Of a DNA stretch of 14,373 bases, positions 1-9,664 are shown one piece after another. Origin of the DNA: Desulfobacteraceae bacterium. Its GTDB lineage: Bacteria; Desulfobacterota; DSM-4660; Desulfatiglandales; Desulfatiglandaceae. The notes beneath the pieces are model-generated. The model searched no databases. It was not told the DNA's origin and saw only the letters and a program-made list of their open reading frames with translations. Where the stretch lies: assembly GCA_013203065.1 (NCBI GenBank), contig JABMQV010000796.1, positions 1 through 14,373 of the forward strand. Reading direction: 5' to 3'. A program made the position numbers and the translations under genes. How positions within the stretch are numbered: position 1 is the stretch's first letter; each line of letters starts with the position of its first letter.

Positions 1-695
1 GATCGCTTGAGATTCTCTTTGAGCTTCTTTTTCTTTATCTCTTCCACATGATCGAAGACATCCTCAAAAGATCCAAATTCCTTGACAAGATGAATAGCGG
101 TCTTTTCCCCCACACCGGGGACACCGGGGATGTTATCCGAGCTATCTCCGGACAATCCCATGACGTCGATAAATTTTTCAGGCTCAAGCCCATAGGCCTC
201 TTTCAGTCCCTTGTAATCAGTGACCATGTCCTTCATCGTGTCCAACATGGATGTGTTGGGCGTGATGAGCTGTCTGAAATCCTTGTCGCCGGTTACCATC
301 ACCACCGGATGGCCCTTTTCTTCACATGCCCTTGCCAACGTGCCGATGATATCATCAGCCTCATATCCCTCCTTCTCAACCATTTGGATACTAAGATCTT
401 TTACAATGGCCTTTGTTATGGGAATTTGTGCGGCCATATCCTCCGGCATAGGGGGGCGATTGGCCTTATACTCTGGATAGATCTTATGTCTGAAGGTGGG
501 ACCCCTGACATCAAAGACGATGGCGAGATACCTTGGCTTCTTGTCTGCAACAAGCTTCAAGATCATCTTGGTGAAGCCAAAGATGAGGTTTGTGGGGAAA
601 CCCTTTGAGTTGGAGAGATGTCTTATGGCGTGGTATGCCCTGTGGATATAGGAACTACCATCTACTAAGTAGACTGTTTCTTTCTCTTGAGGCAT
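1..695 (-). CDS. polA: DNA polymerase I, N-terminal 5'-3' exonuclease part (truncated by window edge)
   Basis: The first 231 codons of a flap endonuclease/5' nuclease domain are present and the frame runs open off the left edge. From the ATG at 695 the protein starts MPQEKETVYLVDGSSYIHRA. Metal-binding acidic positions of the family are visible: D12 in VDGSS, D62 in FDVRGPTFRH, E112/D114/D115 in YEADDIIG, D137/D139 in TGDKDF, and D184/D187 in GDSSDN. The GVPGVGEKTA DNA-binding motif follows at about 191-200. The spacing matches PolA, which removes RNA primers and fills gaps in replication and repair. A stand-alone 5' nuclease would look alike here, because the 3'-5' exonuclease and polymerase domains would lie outside the window. 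It lies 71 nt after rny on the same strand. The ribosome site is weak: a GAGG about 12 nt upstream. Confidence 0.9.
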   Translation of the reverse strand, partial: MPQEKETVYLVDGSSYIHRAYHAIRHLSNSKGFPTNLIFGFTKMILKLVADKKPRYLAIVFDVRGPTFRHKIYPEYKANRPPMPEDMAAQIPITKAIVKDLSIQMVEKEGYEADDIIGTLARACEEKGHPVVMVTGDKDFRQLITPNTSMLDTMKDMVTDYKGLKEAYGLEPEKFIDVMGLSGDSSDNIPGVPGVGEKTAIHLVKEFGSFEDVFDHVEEIKKKKLKENLKR

Positions 696-766
696 AGTCC
701 GGTTAAACCTCGAAAGGCCCGGTACCCGGAAAAGGGAAAGGGGAAGAAACGTGGATCAAGGCCTCA

Positions 767-2329
767 TTACTTGGCATAGTCCACGGCCCTGGTTTCGCGG
801 ATTACAACCACCTTGATCTGGCCGGGATAGGTCAACTCCTTCTCTATCTTTGCCGCAATATCCCTGCAAAGGAGAAAGGCCTCATCATCACCAACCATTT
901 TCCCCTCTACCATGATACGGATCTCTCGTCCGGCCTGAATGGCAAAAGACTTATTGACCCCGTTAAACGACATGGCAATCTTCTCGAGGTCTTCCAATCT
1001 CTTGACGTAAGACGCCAACATCTCCTGGCGTGCCCCAGGTCTTGCGCCGGACAAGGTATCCGCTGCCTGTACCAAGACGCCGAGGACGGATTCAGGCTGG
1101 ATGTCTTCATGGTGGGCGGCAATGGCATGGACCACCTGGCTTGATTCGCCATGTTTTCTAGCCAGATCAGCTCCTATGATCGCATGGGGTCCTTCCACCT
1201 CGTGGTCAACGGCCTTTCCGATGTCGTGGAGCAGCCCCGCTCGTTTGGCCTGTTTTACATTCAATCCAAGTTCTGCCGCCATAATTCCGCAGAGAAAGCT
1301 GACCTCCCTTGAGTGCTGAAGCACGTTCTGAGCATAACTCGAACGGTACCTTAAACGACCGATGAGCTTTATAAGTTCATTATTGATACCGTGTACACCC
1401 ACGTCAAATGTGGCCTGTTCTCCTGCCTCTTTGATCTTGGCCTCAATCTCCTTGCTGGCCCTGGTGACGACCTCCTCTATCCTGGCCGGATGGATCCTGC
1501 CGTCATCTATCAGTCTTTCCAGTGAAATCTTGGCCACCTCTCTCCTGACCGGGTTAAATCCGGATAGTATAACGGCCTCCGGGGTGTCATCAATGATAAG
1601 GTCGATGCCTGTCGCGGCCTCTAATGCGCGGATGTTTCTGCCCTCCCTTCCAATGATCCTACCCTTCATTTCTTCGTTTGGAAGATTGACCACAGATATG
1701 GTCCTTTCCGCCACATAATCTCCGGCATATCTCTTTATGGCCAAGGCCAGTATCTCCTGGCTTTTCCGATCGGCCTGGGCCTTCGCCTCGTTTTCAATCT
1801 TTCGGATTATCTTTGCGGCTTCATGTTTTGCTTCTGATTCCATTGAGTTGATGAGTGTCTTTTTGGCTTCATCGCTCGACATGCCGGCGATCCTCTCAAG
1901 TTGTTTCCTCTGTTCCGCAATGCCGCGATCATAGTCACTCTGTTTTCGATTTAGATTTTTTTCAATCCCCTCAATGGACTTTTCTCTCTCTGCAATCCTA
2001 TTTTCCCTCTTTTCCAGATGTTCGGTCTTCTTATCTAGGTTCTCCTCCTTGTGAAATAATCGTTTTTCCTGGATCAATAGCTGCTCTTTCTTCTCTTTGG
2101 TCTCCTTTTCGAACTCAATTTTCGTTTGATACAGGGTGTCCTTGGCCTGAAGGGCAGCCTCCTTCTTTATTGTCTTGGCCTCCTTTTGGGCATCGGCCAG
2201 TATTTTTTTTGAATATTGCTCTATGGAATCGACCCTGCTCTCCACGATCTTCTTGCGAACAAAAACACCGAGTGGTATGCCAGCCGCCAGACCCAGCAGA
2301 ATGATCCCCACTATTTGCATGGTAGTCAT
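767..2329 (-). CDS. rny: Ribonuclease Y (membrane-anchored endoribonuclease)
   Basis: This 520-aa protein has the full RNase Y architecture. A single N-terminal membrane helix spans about residues 5-24, followed by a long charged coiled coil (about 30-190). The KH RNA-binding domain has the GxxG loop IIGREGRN at 225-232. The HD phosphohydrolase domain shows H339, H368-D369 (LLHDIGK), H406-H407 and D424 ([12 protein letters not shown]). The family starts mRNA decay by single-strand cleavage at the inner membrane, and the length is typical. The ATG at 2329 has AGGAG about 12 nt upstream; a second ATG at codon 4 is less well placed. It follows a 535-nt non-coding interval downstream of zapA and precedes polA on the same strand. 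Confidence 0.96.
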   Translation of the reverse strand: MTTMQIVGIILLGLAAGIPLGVFVRKKIVESRVDSIEQYSKKILADAQKEAKTIKKEAALQAKDTLYQTKIEFEKETKEKKEQLLIQEKRLFHKEENLDKKTEHLEKRENRIAEREKSIEGIEKNLNRKQSDYDRGIAEQRKQLERIAGMSSDEAKKTLINSMESEAKHEAAKIIRKIENEAKAQADRKSQEILALAIKRYAGDYVAERTISVVNLPNEEMKGRIIGREGRNIRALEAATGIDLIIDDTPEAVILSGFNPVRREVAKISLERLIDDGRIHPARIEEVVTRASKEIEAKIKEAGEQATFDVGVHGINNELIKLIGRLRYRSSYAQNVLQHSREVSFLCGIMAAELGLNVKQAKRAGLLHDIGKAVDHEVEGPHAIIGADLARKHGESSQVVHAIAAHHEDIQPESVLGVLVQAADTLSGARPGARQEMLASYVKRLEDLEKIAMSFNGVNKSFAIQAGREIRIMVEGKMVGDDEAFLLCRDIAAKIEKELTYPGQIKVVVIRETRAVDYAK

Positions 2330-2407
2330 GATAAAATAACGCTCCTAACCAATGTCGATACAGCTTTTACTGGATAAGCTAACCACATGATTAAACTATA
2401 AAAATAA

Positions 2408-2622
2408 GTCCTGGTTTTTCTATCGCTCCATTGCCCCAAACCGGTTAGCACGGGCAGGCCTATGAAATTTACTTCAAATGGGCAGAAGCCGAATCACTGT
2501 CCTCTGACTTGGATTCTTGGCATTACCGGGACAACCGGAAAGGACGCAGGGGGTAATCCTGACACAAAGAAGGGGTAGACGGGCTGGTCCGAGATAGAAC
2601 GGACGTTCTTAACCAGGTTGAT
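2408..2622 (-). ncRNA. ssrS: Candidate 6S RNA (ssrS)
   Basis: About 213 nt between zapA and rny folds on paper like a 6S RNA, the RNA that binds the sigma70 RNA polymerase holoenzyme in stationary phase. A closing stem pairs CCTGGTT (2617-2611) with AACCAGG (2416-2410). A second stem pairs TTCTATC (2599-2593) with GATAGAA (2424-2418). An apical stem pairs GGATTACC (2559-2552) with GGTAATGCC (2527-2519, one bulged G). A small hairpin TGCCC/GGGCA (2456-2452 with 2436-2432) sits on the 3' arm. The 5' arm contains CGGACCAGCCCGTC, resembling the GGGCCAGTCCCC stretch of E. coli 6S. Position supports it: ssrS directly follows zapA in E. coli and in many Proteobacteria. The exact ends and the promoter were not determined, and no covariance search was possible. 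Confidence 0.5.
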
Positions 2623-2864
2623 CTTCTCGCGTTAACAACTTCATATTGGGAAATTTAGTGGAAAATATATCTATATGGAGTCTAGCAAACATATATATAT
2701 GGATCACCCGTGGTGTCATCAGCCCTCTTAATCCTTACCCGACAAGTTTAAAGTAGTTATGGAGCCCCCTCACACGCCTATCCGTAGTGAATAATCTCGT
2801 CTGATTTCCTCCTCTTTCGTTCCTCCGACCAGTGTTGAAAACACTCAAAAAAAGAAGGGTATCC
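2623..2864 (-). other. Unassigned zapA-downstream interval (transcribed spacer or structured RNA?)
   Basis: This 242-nt gap lies between the zapA stop and the 6S candidate. It holds a short perfect hairpin AGTGTT-3 nt-AACACT just after zapA, a purine-rich stretch with two GGAGG-like motifs, and a G-rich stretch. It ends in an AT-rich segment with alternating TATATA that may be part of a promoter. I could not place convincing -35/-10 boxes. One short ORF of 36 codons (2719-2609) starts 4 nt after AGAGG, but it runs into the 6S candidate and is probably chance. I see no tRNA and no confident riboswitch. Confidence 0.4.
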
Positions 2865-3146
2865 TCACTTCATTATGGAGTCAATTTGGTAATTGAGAGA
2901 CCTTGCCCGCTTCTGGATGTCGCTTATGAGCACATCCCGTTCTTTCAGCACCTGAAAGTAGTCGCTGGCAATATGAAAGGCCGCCAGTATGGCCATTTTG
3001 GTCTCCGGGAGTCTATCCGTATTACTCCCAATTTCCAACAGTTTTTTATTTACGAATTGGGCAATCTCCTGAACAAGCGCTTCATCTTCGTCACTTCTCA
3101 GCAGGTATTCATGATCGAGAATTCTTACTGTGATGGGCTTTTCCAA
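2865..3146 (-). CDS. zapA: Cell division protein ZapA
   Basis: This 93-aa ZapA-family protein binds FtsZ and promotes bundling of its filaments at the division site. The N-terminal globular part reads EKPITVRILDHEYLLRSDED, where the V-RI-L--EY-LRS pattern is characteristic. It is followed by KMAILAAFHIASDYF (about 50-64) and a C-terminal helix of coiled-coil type. The start is TTG at 3146: an in-frame TAG lies eight codons upstream and there is no ATG between. The ribosome site is poor (a GGGGG run about 6 nt upstream), so translation may depend on the zapB-like gene 26 nt upstream. Confidence 0.9.
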   Translation of the reverse strand: MEKPITVRILDHEYLLRSDEDEALVQEIAQFVNKKLLEIGSNTDRLPETKMAILAAFHIASDYFQVLKERDVLISDIQKRARSLNYQIDSIMK

Positions 3147-3172
3147 AAGCTGCCCCCGAAGGATCTAAACTC

Positions 3173-3409
3173 CTATGCTTCTACCCGTTCAATTTTCTCC
3201 AAGAGAGAGACAATCCTCTGTTTGGCCCTATCCCTGCCCGAGTTCAAGCTTTCTATTTGTTCGGTCAAATCCGCCACCCTTCCTTCTTGGACCCGGAGAT
3301 CCTCTGCAAGGGATTCTTTTTCCCTTTTTAGGGTAGTTATCAATTGGATCAGATTATCTATCTTCTCTTCCAACAATTGAAATTGATCAATATTTTCTTC
3401 CAAATTCAC
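3173..3409 (-). CDS. zapB: ZapB-like coiled-coil division protein
   Basis: This small 78-aa protein is almost wholly heptad-patterned and rich in Leu, Glu, Lys and Gln from residue 5 to 75, with no membrane segment or signal peptide. Size, composition and position directly upstream of zapA fit ZapB, which connects to the Z ring through ZapA. The assignment is by context and coiled-coil nature; there is no catalytic motif to confirm it. The start is GTG at 3409, with a GGAAGG site about 9 nt upstream. It is the first gene after the atp operon terminator and probably heads a zapB-zapA-RNA unit. Confidence 0.72.
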   Translation of the reverse strand: MNLEENIDQFQLLEEKIDNLIQLITTLKREKESLAEDLRVQEGRVADLTEQIESLNSGRDRAKQRIVSLLEKIERVEA

Positions 3410-3475
3410 GGATTCTGCCCTTCCTTTCTCTCTTCAGATTTATTTATACTACCCTTCAAATCTCCAAAGGTCAAT

Positions 3476-3508
3476 AAAAAAGGCAAGCACTTTTGGCTTG
3501 CCTTTTTT
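3476..3508 (-). terminator. Intrinsic terminator of the atp operon (symmetric, could act in both directions)
   Basis: A perfect 7-bp stem GGCAAGC/GCTTGCC with a 7-nt loop is flanked by six A on one side and six T on the other. On the minus strand it begins 35 nt after the atpC stop and ends in TTTTTT, a classic rho-independent terminator. Because of the flanking A and T runs, it would also look like a terminator on the plus strand. Confidence 0.92.
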
Positions 3509-3542
3509 CTGATATAGCTGGGAAGTTTTTTGGGTTACTGGG

Positions 3543-3953
3543 TTACATTGGCTTTTCAGCAATCTTTACACGGACGATGGCCCTTTTTAGTGCAGCCTCG
3601 GCTCTCAAGAAATCAACATCTTCGACCCCTCGACTTTTTACCAGCCTTTCCTTGGCCCTTTCCATTGCCTTTCTTGCCCGTTCCAAATCGATCTCACTGG
3701 CCTTTTCAGCAGCATCCACCAGGATTGAGACTTTATCGTTGGAGACCTCTACGAAACCTGTGGTAACCACCATGGATTCCTGGTTTGCTCCATCAGTGAA
3801 CCGGATCTCTCCGGGGACAATGCCTGAAAGGAAACTAATATGCCCGGGAAGAACCCCAAACTCTCCAAGGGAGCCGGGCGCCACCACGCTATCCACTTCC
3901 TGGCTCACCAGGACCTTATCAGGCGTTACAACCTCAAAAAACAATCTTGCCAT
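3543..3953 (-). CDS. atpC: ATP synthase F1 epsilon subunit
   Basis: This 136-aa epsilon subunit is part of the central stalk that couples ring rotation to F1 and can inhibit ATP hydrolysis. The N-terminal beta-sandwich has the family features FEVVTPDKVL near the start and GSLGEFGVLPGHISFLSGIV at about 27-46. The C-terminal half (about 88-134) forms the two-helix regulatory domain, with ERARKAMERAKERL visible. The length is normal. The ATG at 3953 lies 16 nt after atpD, with GAGG about 10 nt upstream. It is the last gene before the operon terminator. Confidence 0.97.
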   Translation of the reverse strand: MARLFFEVVTPDKVLVSQEVDSVVAPGSLGEFGVLPGHISFLSGIVPGEIRFTDGANQESMVVTTGFVEVSNDKVSILVDAAEKASEIDLERARKAMERAKERLVKSRGVEDVDFLRAEAALKRAIVRVKIAEKPM

Positions 3954-3969
3954 CTCTCCGTTTCCTCGA

Positions 3970-5388
<1,419 letters not shown>

Positions 5389-5412
5389 TTAAACAAGACC
5401 TCCTTCTATATC

Positions 5413-5514
5413 GTTGAGTTGTTGAGTTGTTGAGTTGTTGAATGGTCAAAGTCAAAAGCGTGAATGCCGCAATCATTCTGCATTTCCAGCTACTCAACGA
5501 CTCAACCACTCAAC
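5413..5514. repeat. Octamer tandem repeats in inverted orientation in the atpG-atpD spacer
   Basis: The left arm (5414-5445) holds four tandem octamers: three copies of TTGAGTTG and a degenerate TTGAATGG. The right arm (5490-5513) holds three octamers in the opposite orientation, CTACTCAA, CGACTCAA and CCACTCAA. In one register 5413-5435 pairs with 5492-5514 over 23 positions with two mismatches. An inner stem, AATGC (5463-5467) with GCATT (5480-5484), continues the structure. In the atp mRNA this would be a long hairpin just ahead of the atpD Shine-Dalgarno. It could be an mRNA-processing or stability element, or a small dispersed repeat that inserted into the operon. Confidence 0.85.
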
Positions 5515-5536
5515 CAATTGACTAAGATAACAGTAT

Positions 5537-6415
5537 TTAGGCCTTTCTAATGGCCTCGGCACCACCGACAATATCCATCAGCTCTGCGGTAATGGCTGCC
5601 TGTCGCGCCTTATTATAAACGAGCGTAAGATCTTCAACCATTTCACTGCAGTTCTTGGTAGCATTATCCATGGCGGTCATTCTCGCAGCATGCTCACTAA
5701 CCTCGTTTTGGAGAAAGGCATTATATATCTGAACACTGATATGTTTTGGCAGGAGCTCTACGAGAAGCTCTTCGGCGCTGGGTTCACACAAATATTCTGC
5801 AGCGGCCCCTTCAGAAGTCCCCTCGCTCTTAGGGGGTTCGATGGGAATCAGTTTGACCAGGGTGGGTTCCTGTTTGGCCATATTGATAAAGCGGGTATAA
5901 ATCATATAGACTTCATCAACCTCCTCACTGAGGTATCTGTCGGTAAAGTCTCTGGTCATCTGGTTGATAAAAAATATGTCAATCTGTCCATAGATCTGTA
6001 TATGGCTTGCTGTAATATTGGCACCCCTTTTTCTGAAATAGTCTCTTCCCCTTTTCCCCACTAGGGTCAAACCATAATCCCTGTCGTTTTGCTGCTGGTC
6101 CTTAACCCATTTCTCGGCCATGTTAATGGTATTGCTGTTAAAACTCCCGCACAGACCTCGGTCAGAGGTGAAATGGAGAAGTTCAACCTTCCGTATTTCA
6201 TCCTTCTTCACGAGTAATGGGTGGATGTCCGGGTCCATCCCGGTTGCAAGATTACCAAGGACTTCAGCAAATTTGTTTGCATAGGGTTCGAAACTTTCCA
6301 TCCTTCCCTGGGTGCTCCGCAGCCTGGCTGCGGCCACCATATTCATGGCCTTGGTTATTTGTCTTGTTTTTTTGACGGCTTCGATCTTTCGAAGTATGTC
6401 TCTGAGGGTAGCCAT
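5537..6415 (-). CDS. atpG: ATP synthase F1 gamma subunit
   Basis: This 292-aa rotor shaft subunit has the N-terminal helix RKIEAVKKTRQITKAMNMVA (9-28) and the central HFTSDRGLCGSFNSN motif (81-95). Its C-terminal helix carries the family signature ending ITAELMDIVGGAEAIRKA. The N- and C-terminal helices form the antiparallel coiled coil inside the alpha3beta3 head. The ATG at 6415 lies 28 nt after atpA, with a weak purine-rich site (AGAAGAGA) upstream. The length is normal for the family. Confidence 0.97.
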   Translation of the reverse strand: MATLRDILRKIEAVKKTRQITKAMNMVAAARLRSTQGRMESFEPYANKFAEVLGNLATGMDPDIHPLLVKKDEIRKVELLHFTSDRGLCGSFNSNTINMAEKWVKDQQQNDRDYGLTLVGKRGRDYFRKRGANITASHIQIYGQIDIFFINQMTRDFTDRYLSEEVDEVYMIYTRFINMAKQEPTLVKLIPIEPPKSEGTSEGAAAEYLCEPSAEELLVELLPKHISVQIYNAFLQNEVSEHAARMTAMDNATKNCSEMVEDLTLVYNKARQAAITAELMDIVGGAEAIRKA

Positions 6416-6443
6416 TTATCTCTTCTCGCTCTCCATAATTTGA

Positions 6444-7958
6444 TCAGGCAGCTGGCTGGAAAATTGATTTAAATTCATCGAGAGCCTTTTTCAGTTTCTC
6501 TTCCAGATCTTCACTGATCTCATTTTTCTCTTTGATCTCCCCCAAAAGGTCCGCATGTTTGCTTTCCATGAATTCAAGCGCCTGTTTTTCATAGTCAGCG
6601 ATTGCCTCAACCGGCCATTCATCGAGATAGCCATTGGCACCGGCAAACAAAATCATGACCTCGTTTTGGGCGGACATGGGCTGGTATTGGGGTTGTTTCA
6701 GAACTTCCACCAGCCGGTAACCCCGTTCGAGCTGCCTTTGGGTGGCCTTATCCAGATCGCTCCCGAATTGGGCAAAGCCCTCCAATTCACGAAACTGGGC
6801 CATGTCCAGCTTGAGGGTCCCGGCTACCTTCTTCATGGCCTTGGTCTGGGCAGCTCCACCCACCCTGGAGACGGACAGACCCACATTAATAGCAGGGCGA
6901 ACACCGGAGAAGAACAGGGCCGGTTCCAGATAAACCTGGCCGTCTGTGATGGAGATTACGTTAGTGGGAATGTATGCGGAGACATCACCCGCCTGGGTCT
7001 CAATGATGGGAAGTGCCGTGAGAGAACCGGCACCTAATTCATCGTTCAATTTGGATGCCCGTTCCAGAAGACGGGAATGATTATAAAAAATGTCACCAGG
7101 AAAGGCCTCACGGCCCGGTGGTCTCCTCAAAAGGAGTGAGACCTGTCTGTAGGCAACCGCCTGCTTTGAAAGATCATCATAGATGATCAAGGCATGTTTC
7201 CCATTATCTCTATAATATTCACCGATTGAACAACCAGCATAGGGGGCGATGAATTGCTGGGTGGCGGGGGCACTGGCACAAGCTGAAACGACGGTGGTAT
7301 ATTCCATGGCGCCGTGACGGTCAAGGACATCCACCACCTGTGCAACCGTTGACATTTTCTGGCCCACGGCCACGTAAATACAATAGATGTCAGTGTCCTT
7401 CTGATTAATAATGGCATCGACGCAGAGTGCTGTTTTCCCGATCTGCCTGTCTCCAATTATCAATTCCCGCTGGCCACGTCCGATGGGGGTCATGGCGTCA
7501 ATGGCCTTACAGCCCGTGCACATGGGTTCACTTACAGGCTGCCGGGCAATAACGCCCGGTGCGACCATCTCGAGTCTGCGGGTCTCGGTGGCATTGATGG
7601 GGCCCTTCCCATCGAGGGGAGTCCCCACGGCGTCGATAACCCGCCCCAGGACAGCCTCACCCACCGGGATTTCTGCGATTCGGCCGGTTCGTTTGACCGT
7701 GTCTCCTTCCTTAATGGCGGTGTCATCACCCATAATGGCCACACCCACGTTGTCATCCTCAAGGTTGAGGCAGAGACCATAGATTTCGCCTGGAAATTCC
7801 AGCATTTCCATGGCCATGGCGTTTTCGACACCATAGACCCGGGCAACTCCGTCACCAACGGATAAGACCGTCCCGGTTTCACTGACTTCCACCTTCTTTT
7901 CGTAATCTTTAATCTGATCCCGGATTATCTGACTTATCTCTTCTGCTCTTATTTCCAT
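6444..7958 (-). CDS. atpA: ATP synthase F1 alpha subunit (regulatory nucleotide-binding)
   Basis: This 504-aa alpha subunit has the Walker A loop GDRQIGKT (169-176), [12 protein letters not shown] (256-267), [15 protein letters not shown] (275-289) and the arginine finger R365 in SVSRVGG, which reaches into the catalytic beta site. A CxxC pair (C147 and C150 in [10 protein letters not shown]) sits just before the P-loop domain, with another Cys right after the Walker A (C179). Many alpha subunits carry no cysteine pair at 147/150. The ATG at 7958 overlaps the atpH stop by one base (TGATG), with AAGGGG about 12 nt upstream. Translational coupling is therefore likely. Confidence 0.99.
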   Translation of the reverse strand: MEIRAEEISQIIRDQIKDYEKKVEVSETGTVLSVGDGVARVYGVENAMAMEMLEFPGEIYGLCLNLEDDNVGVAIMGDDTAIKEGDTVKRTGRIAEIPVGEAVLGRVIDAVGTPLDGKGPINATETRRLEMVAPGVIARQPVSEPMCTGCKAIDAMTPIGRGQRELIIGDRQIGKTALCVDAIINQKDTDIYCIYVAVGQKMSTVAQVVDVLDRHGAMEYTTVVSACASAPATQQFIAPYAGCSIGEYYRDNGKHALIIYDDLSKQAVAYRQVSLLLRRPPGREAFPGDIFYNHSRLLERASKLNDELGAGSLTALPIIETQAGDVSAYIPTNVISITDGQVYLEPALFFSGVRPAINVGLSVSRVGGAAQTKAMKKVAGTLKLDMAQFRELEGFAQFGSDLDKATQRQLERGYRLVEVLKQPQYQPMSAQNEVMILFAGANGYLDEWPVEAIADYEKQALEFMESKHADLLGEIKEKNEISEDLEEKLKKALDEFKSIFQPAA

Positions 7959-8509
7959 CAGCTATATTCACCCCTTCTTAATGATTCTTTGAGCCCTTTG
8001 AGCTGGGCCTTTACACTTCCATCCAATACCAAATCCCCTATCCTAACGATAAGTCCCCCGATAAGGGACTCATCCTCTCCTACCTCCATTTTCACTTTTT
8101 TTGAGGTAAGCTTTGTCAATGCCTTTTCCAACTCGCCCATATGCTCGTCCTTCAGGGTCATGGCCGTAATGATTTCAGCACGGGTAACATTTGAAATCTC
8201 ATCGGTAAGCCTCGAATAATAATCGGCAATCTCCTCCACTGCCCCGATCCGGTTCTTATCCAAAAGAAGCCGGAGAAAATTCTTTAAGGTGTTTGAAAAA
8301 GAACTTTTTTCTAAGATGCGATCGAGGATTTTTTTTCTCTCTTCGACAGAAAACACCCGGCTTGAAATCACCTGAAAAAATTCACGGTTTGCGGAACAGA
8401 ACTGGCCAAACTCTTGGAGGTTACGCCCGTATTCATCGTATTGCCCATCTTCCCGCCCCAGACTGAGCAAGGCCTTTGCGTATCTTCTGGAAATCTTGGA
8501 ATCAATCAA
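7958..8509 (-). CDS. atpH: ATP synthase delta subunit (OSCP-like stator)
   Basis: This 183-aa delta subunit joins the peripheral stalk to the top of F1. The N-terminal helical domain begins [15 protein letters not shown], and the C-terminal part carries VEVGED-type residues followed by [20 protein letters not shown] (about 150-169), typical of the family. The start codon is TTG at 8509; no in-frame ATG is available, and the TTG overlaps the atpF stop as TTGA. A GGAG site lies about 9 nt upstream. Both ends overlap neighbouring genes, so it is tightly coupled to atpF and atpA. Confidence 0.95.
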   Translation of the reverse strand: MIDSKISRRYAKALLSLGREDGQYDEYGRNLQEFGQFCSANREFFQVISSRVFSVEERKKILDRILEKSSFSNTLKNFLRLLLDKNRIGAVEEIADYYSRLTDEISNVTRAEIITAMTLKDEHMGELEKALTKLTSKKVKMEVGEDESLIGGLIVRIGDLVLDGSVKAQLKGLKESLRRGEYS

Positions 8510-9114
8510 TGTAGCTTCTCCACCCTTTCTATAAATTCTTTCACCAAGTGTTCCTGGTCGCTGTCTGTTATATTTTTGGCGACAATATCCTGGGCTCTAT
8601 CAGCGGCAATATCAACCAGATCTTGCCGGAGCTTGTCTCTTGCCGCCTGTATCTCTCGCTCGATGGTCGCGTCGGCTTGGGTCAATATCTGTGAGGCCCT
8701 TTCTCTGGCCTCTTCTATGATTTTTCCCTTTTCAGCAACTCCATCTGCCTTAAATTGCTCGATAATTTCTTTCTTTTTGGTCTCGAATTCCTTTAGCTTC
8801 TTTTCAAGCTCTTGATACCGGGTTTCACCCGCCTCTTTATCCATTTTCAGTTCATCGAGCTTTTTTCTGATCTCTTCCCTGCGGTTTGAAAAGAAATCCT
8901 TGATGGGGGTTTTCTTGATCACGAAGAAAAGGATAACCACCAGAAGCCCAAAATTGATTATACGGTAAAGAAGGTCCCACAAATGTTCACTCCCACCTCC
9001 TGCACCCTCTTCCCCTCCAGAGGCAAATGAGATGCCCGACAGGAGACAAATATGGATCAGACTACACCCAACCACTGTTGCGAATTTCCGTCTTGTACCC
9101 TCAAGGGCAATCAT
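8506..9114 (-). CDS. atpF: ATP synthase Fo b subunit with signal-peptide-like N-terminus
   Basis: This 202-aa peripheral-stalk b subunit has two hydrophobic segments. The first (about 12-31) has basic residues before it (RRK) and ends SFA-SGGEEGAGGG, resembling a cleavable signal peptide with cleavage near A31. The second (about 48-66, YRIINFGLLVVILFFVIKK) is the usual b membrane helix. From about 75 to 195 it is a continuous charged coiled coil rich in Lys and Glu. A second N-terminal hydrophobic stretch is familiar from deltaproteobacterial b subunits. The ATG at 9114 overlaps the upstream b' stop as ATGA. Confidence 0.93.
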   Translation of the reverse strand: MIALEGTRRKFATVVGCSLIHICLLSGISFASGGEEGAGGGSEHLWDLLYRIINFGLLVVILFFVIKKTPIKDFFSNRREEIRKKLDELKMDKEAGETRYQELEKKLKEFETKKKEIIEQFKADGVAEKGKIIEEARERASQILTQADATIEREIQAARDKLRQDLVDIAADRAQDIVAKNITDSDQEHLVKEFIERVEKLH

Positions 9115-9539
9115 TGAACGCTTCTCCCGAGTATTTTTTTTGCCAGTTCATTTGAGAAACCGCTCATCTCACCTTCCAAGGCCTTCCGTGCCTCGGAGAT
9201 CTTTTTTTCCATCTCTTTTCGGGCTCCGCCAATCTTCTCTTCGACCTTGGTACTGGCCTCCTGCAATATACCTCTCTCTTGCTCCATGCCCTGACCTTTG
9301 AAATTCTCTTTCTCCGCATAGCCTTCCTTCCGGGCCAGCACCATGCTCTCTTCTATTCCCTTTTCATTCTCTTCAGCGCGATGTTGAAGCTCATCTATCA
9401 TTCCTTGGAGGGAATCGGTCTCCTCGTTGCGCTGCGCCAGGATCTTACGGATGGGTCGAAAAAGGATGATGTTGAGAAAAAAAACGAGCAAAAGGAACGT
9501 GATGACTTGAAGGATTATAGTGAAATTTATATCCAGCAT
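9111..9539 (-). CDS. atpF': ATP synthase Fo b' subunit
   Basis: This 142-aa protein has one N-terminal membrane helix, LDINFTIILQVITFLLLVFF (2-21) running on to about 29. It is followed by the PIRKILAQR motif that marks the b/b' family and then a long coiled coil. The paired arrangement with atpF indicates a heterodimeric b/b' stator stalk, as in cyanobacteria, alphaproteobacteria and Desulfobacterota. It is the first gene of the atp operon here. The ATG at 9539 has AAGGTG 8 nt upstream. Confidence 0.93.
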   Translation of the reverse strand: MLDINFTIILQVITFLLLVFFLNIILFRPIRKILAQRNEETDSLQGMIDELQHRAEENEKGIEESMVLARKEGYAEKENFKGQGMEQERGILQEASTKVEEKIGGARKEMEKKISEARKALEGEMSGFSNELAKKILGRSVQ

Positions 9540-9626
9540 AGCGAATGCACCTTGATTTTGTTCTCGTGAAGCAATACGGCTATTTACGACCAGACAACCT
9601 ATCTTGGGGCAGTCTAAAGGTAACGT

Positions 9627-9655
9627 CTTTTACAAAAAAAAATTTTTCTTGTCAA
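9627..9655 (-). promoter_or_regulatory. Predicted sigma70-type promoter of the atp operon
   Basis: A perfect -35 TTGACA (9655-9650) is followed by a 17-nt A/T-tract spacer and a -10 TAAAAG (9632-9627, four of six consensus bases). Transcription would begin near 9620, giving a leader of about 80 nt before atpF'. The site lies within the 125-nt gap after the bactofilin gene, so the atp genes can be transcribed independently of it. Confidence 0.6.
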
Positions 9656-9664
9656 AAGATTTTT

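Noticed and set aside
48..608. Plus-strand ORF opposite polA, and other long ORFs opposite or out of frame with the atp, rny and ribosomal genes
   Set aside because: Each lies wholly within a well-supported gene of known family, and their translations show no recognisable domain.
2700..2790. Fluoride (crcB) riboswitch, suggested by GGGCTGATGACACC on the minus strand
   Set aside because: Only the 3' motif resembles the family. The 5' GGCGATG-type segment and the pairing expected with it are missing, and no fluoride-related gene follows.
2831..2845. Terminator after zapA (AGTGTT/AACACT hairpin)
   Set aside because: On the minus strand the T-run precedes rather than follows the hairpin, and the stem is only six mostly A/T pairs.
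5413..5514. CRISPR-like array, suggested by regularly spaced repeats
   Set aside because: The repeats are 8 nt long, directly adjacent without spacers, and inverted between the arms. No cas genes are present.
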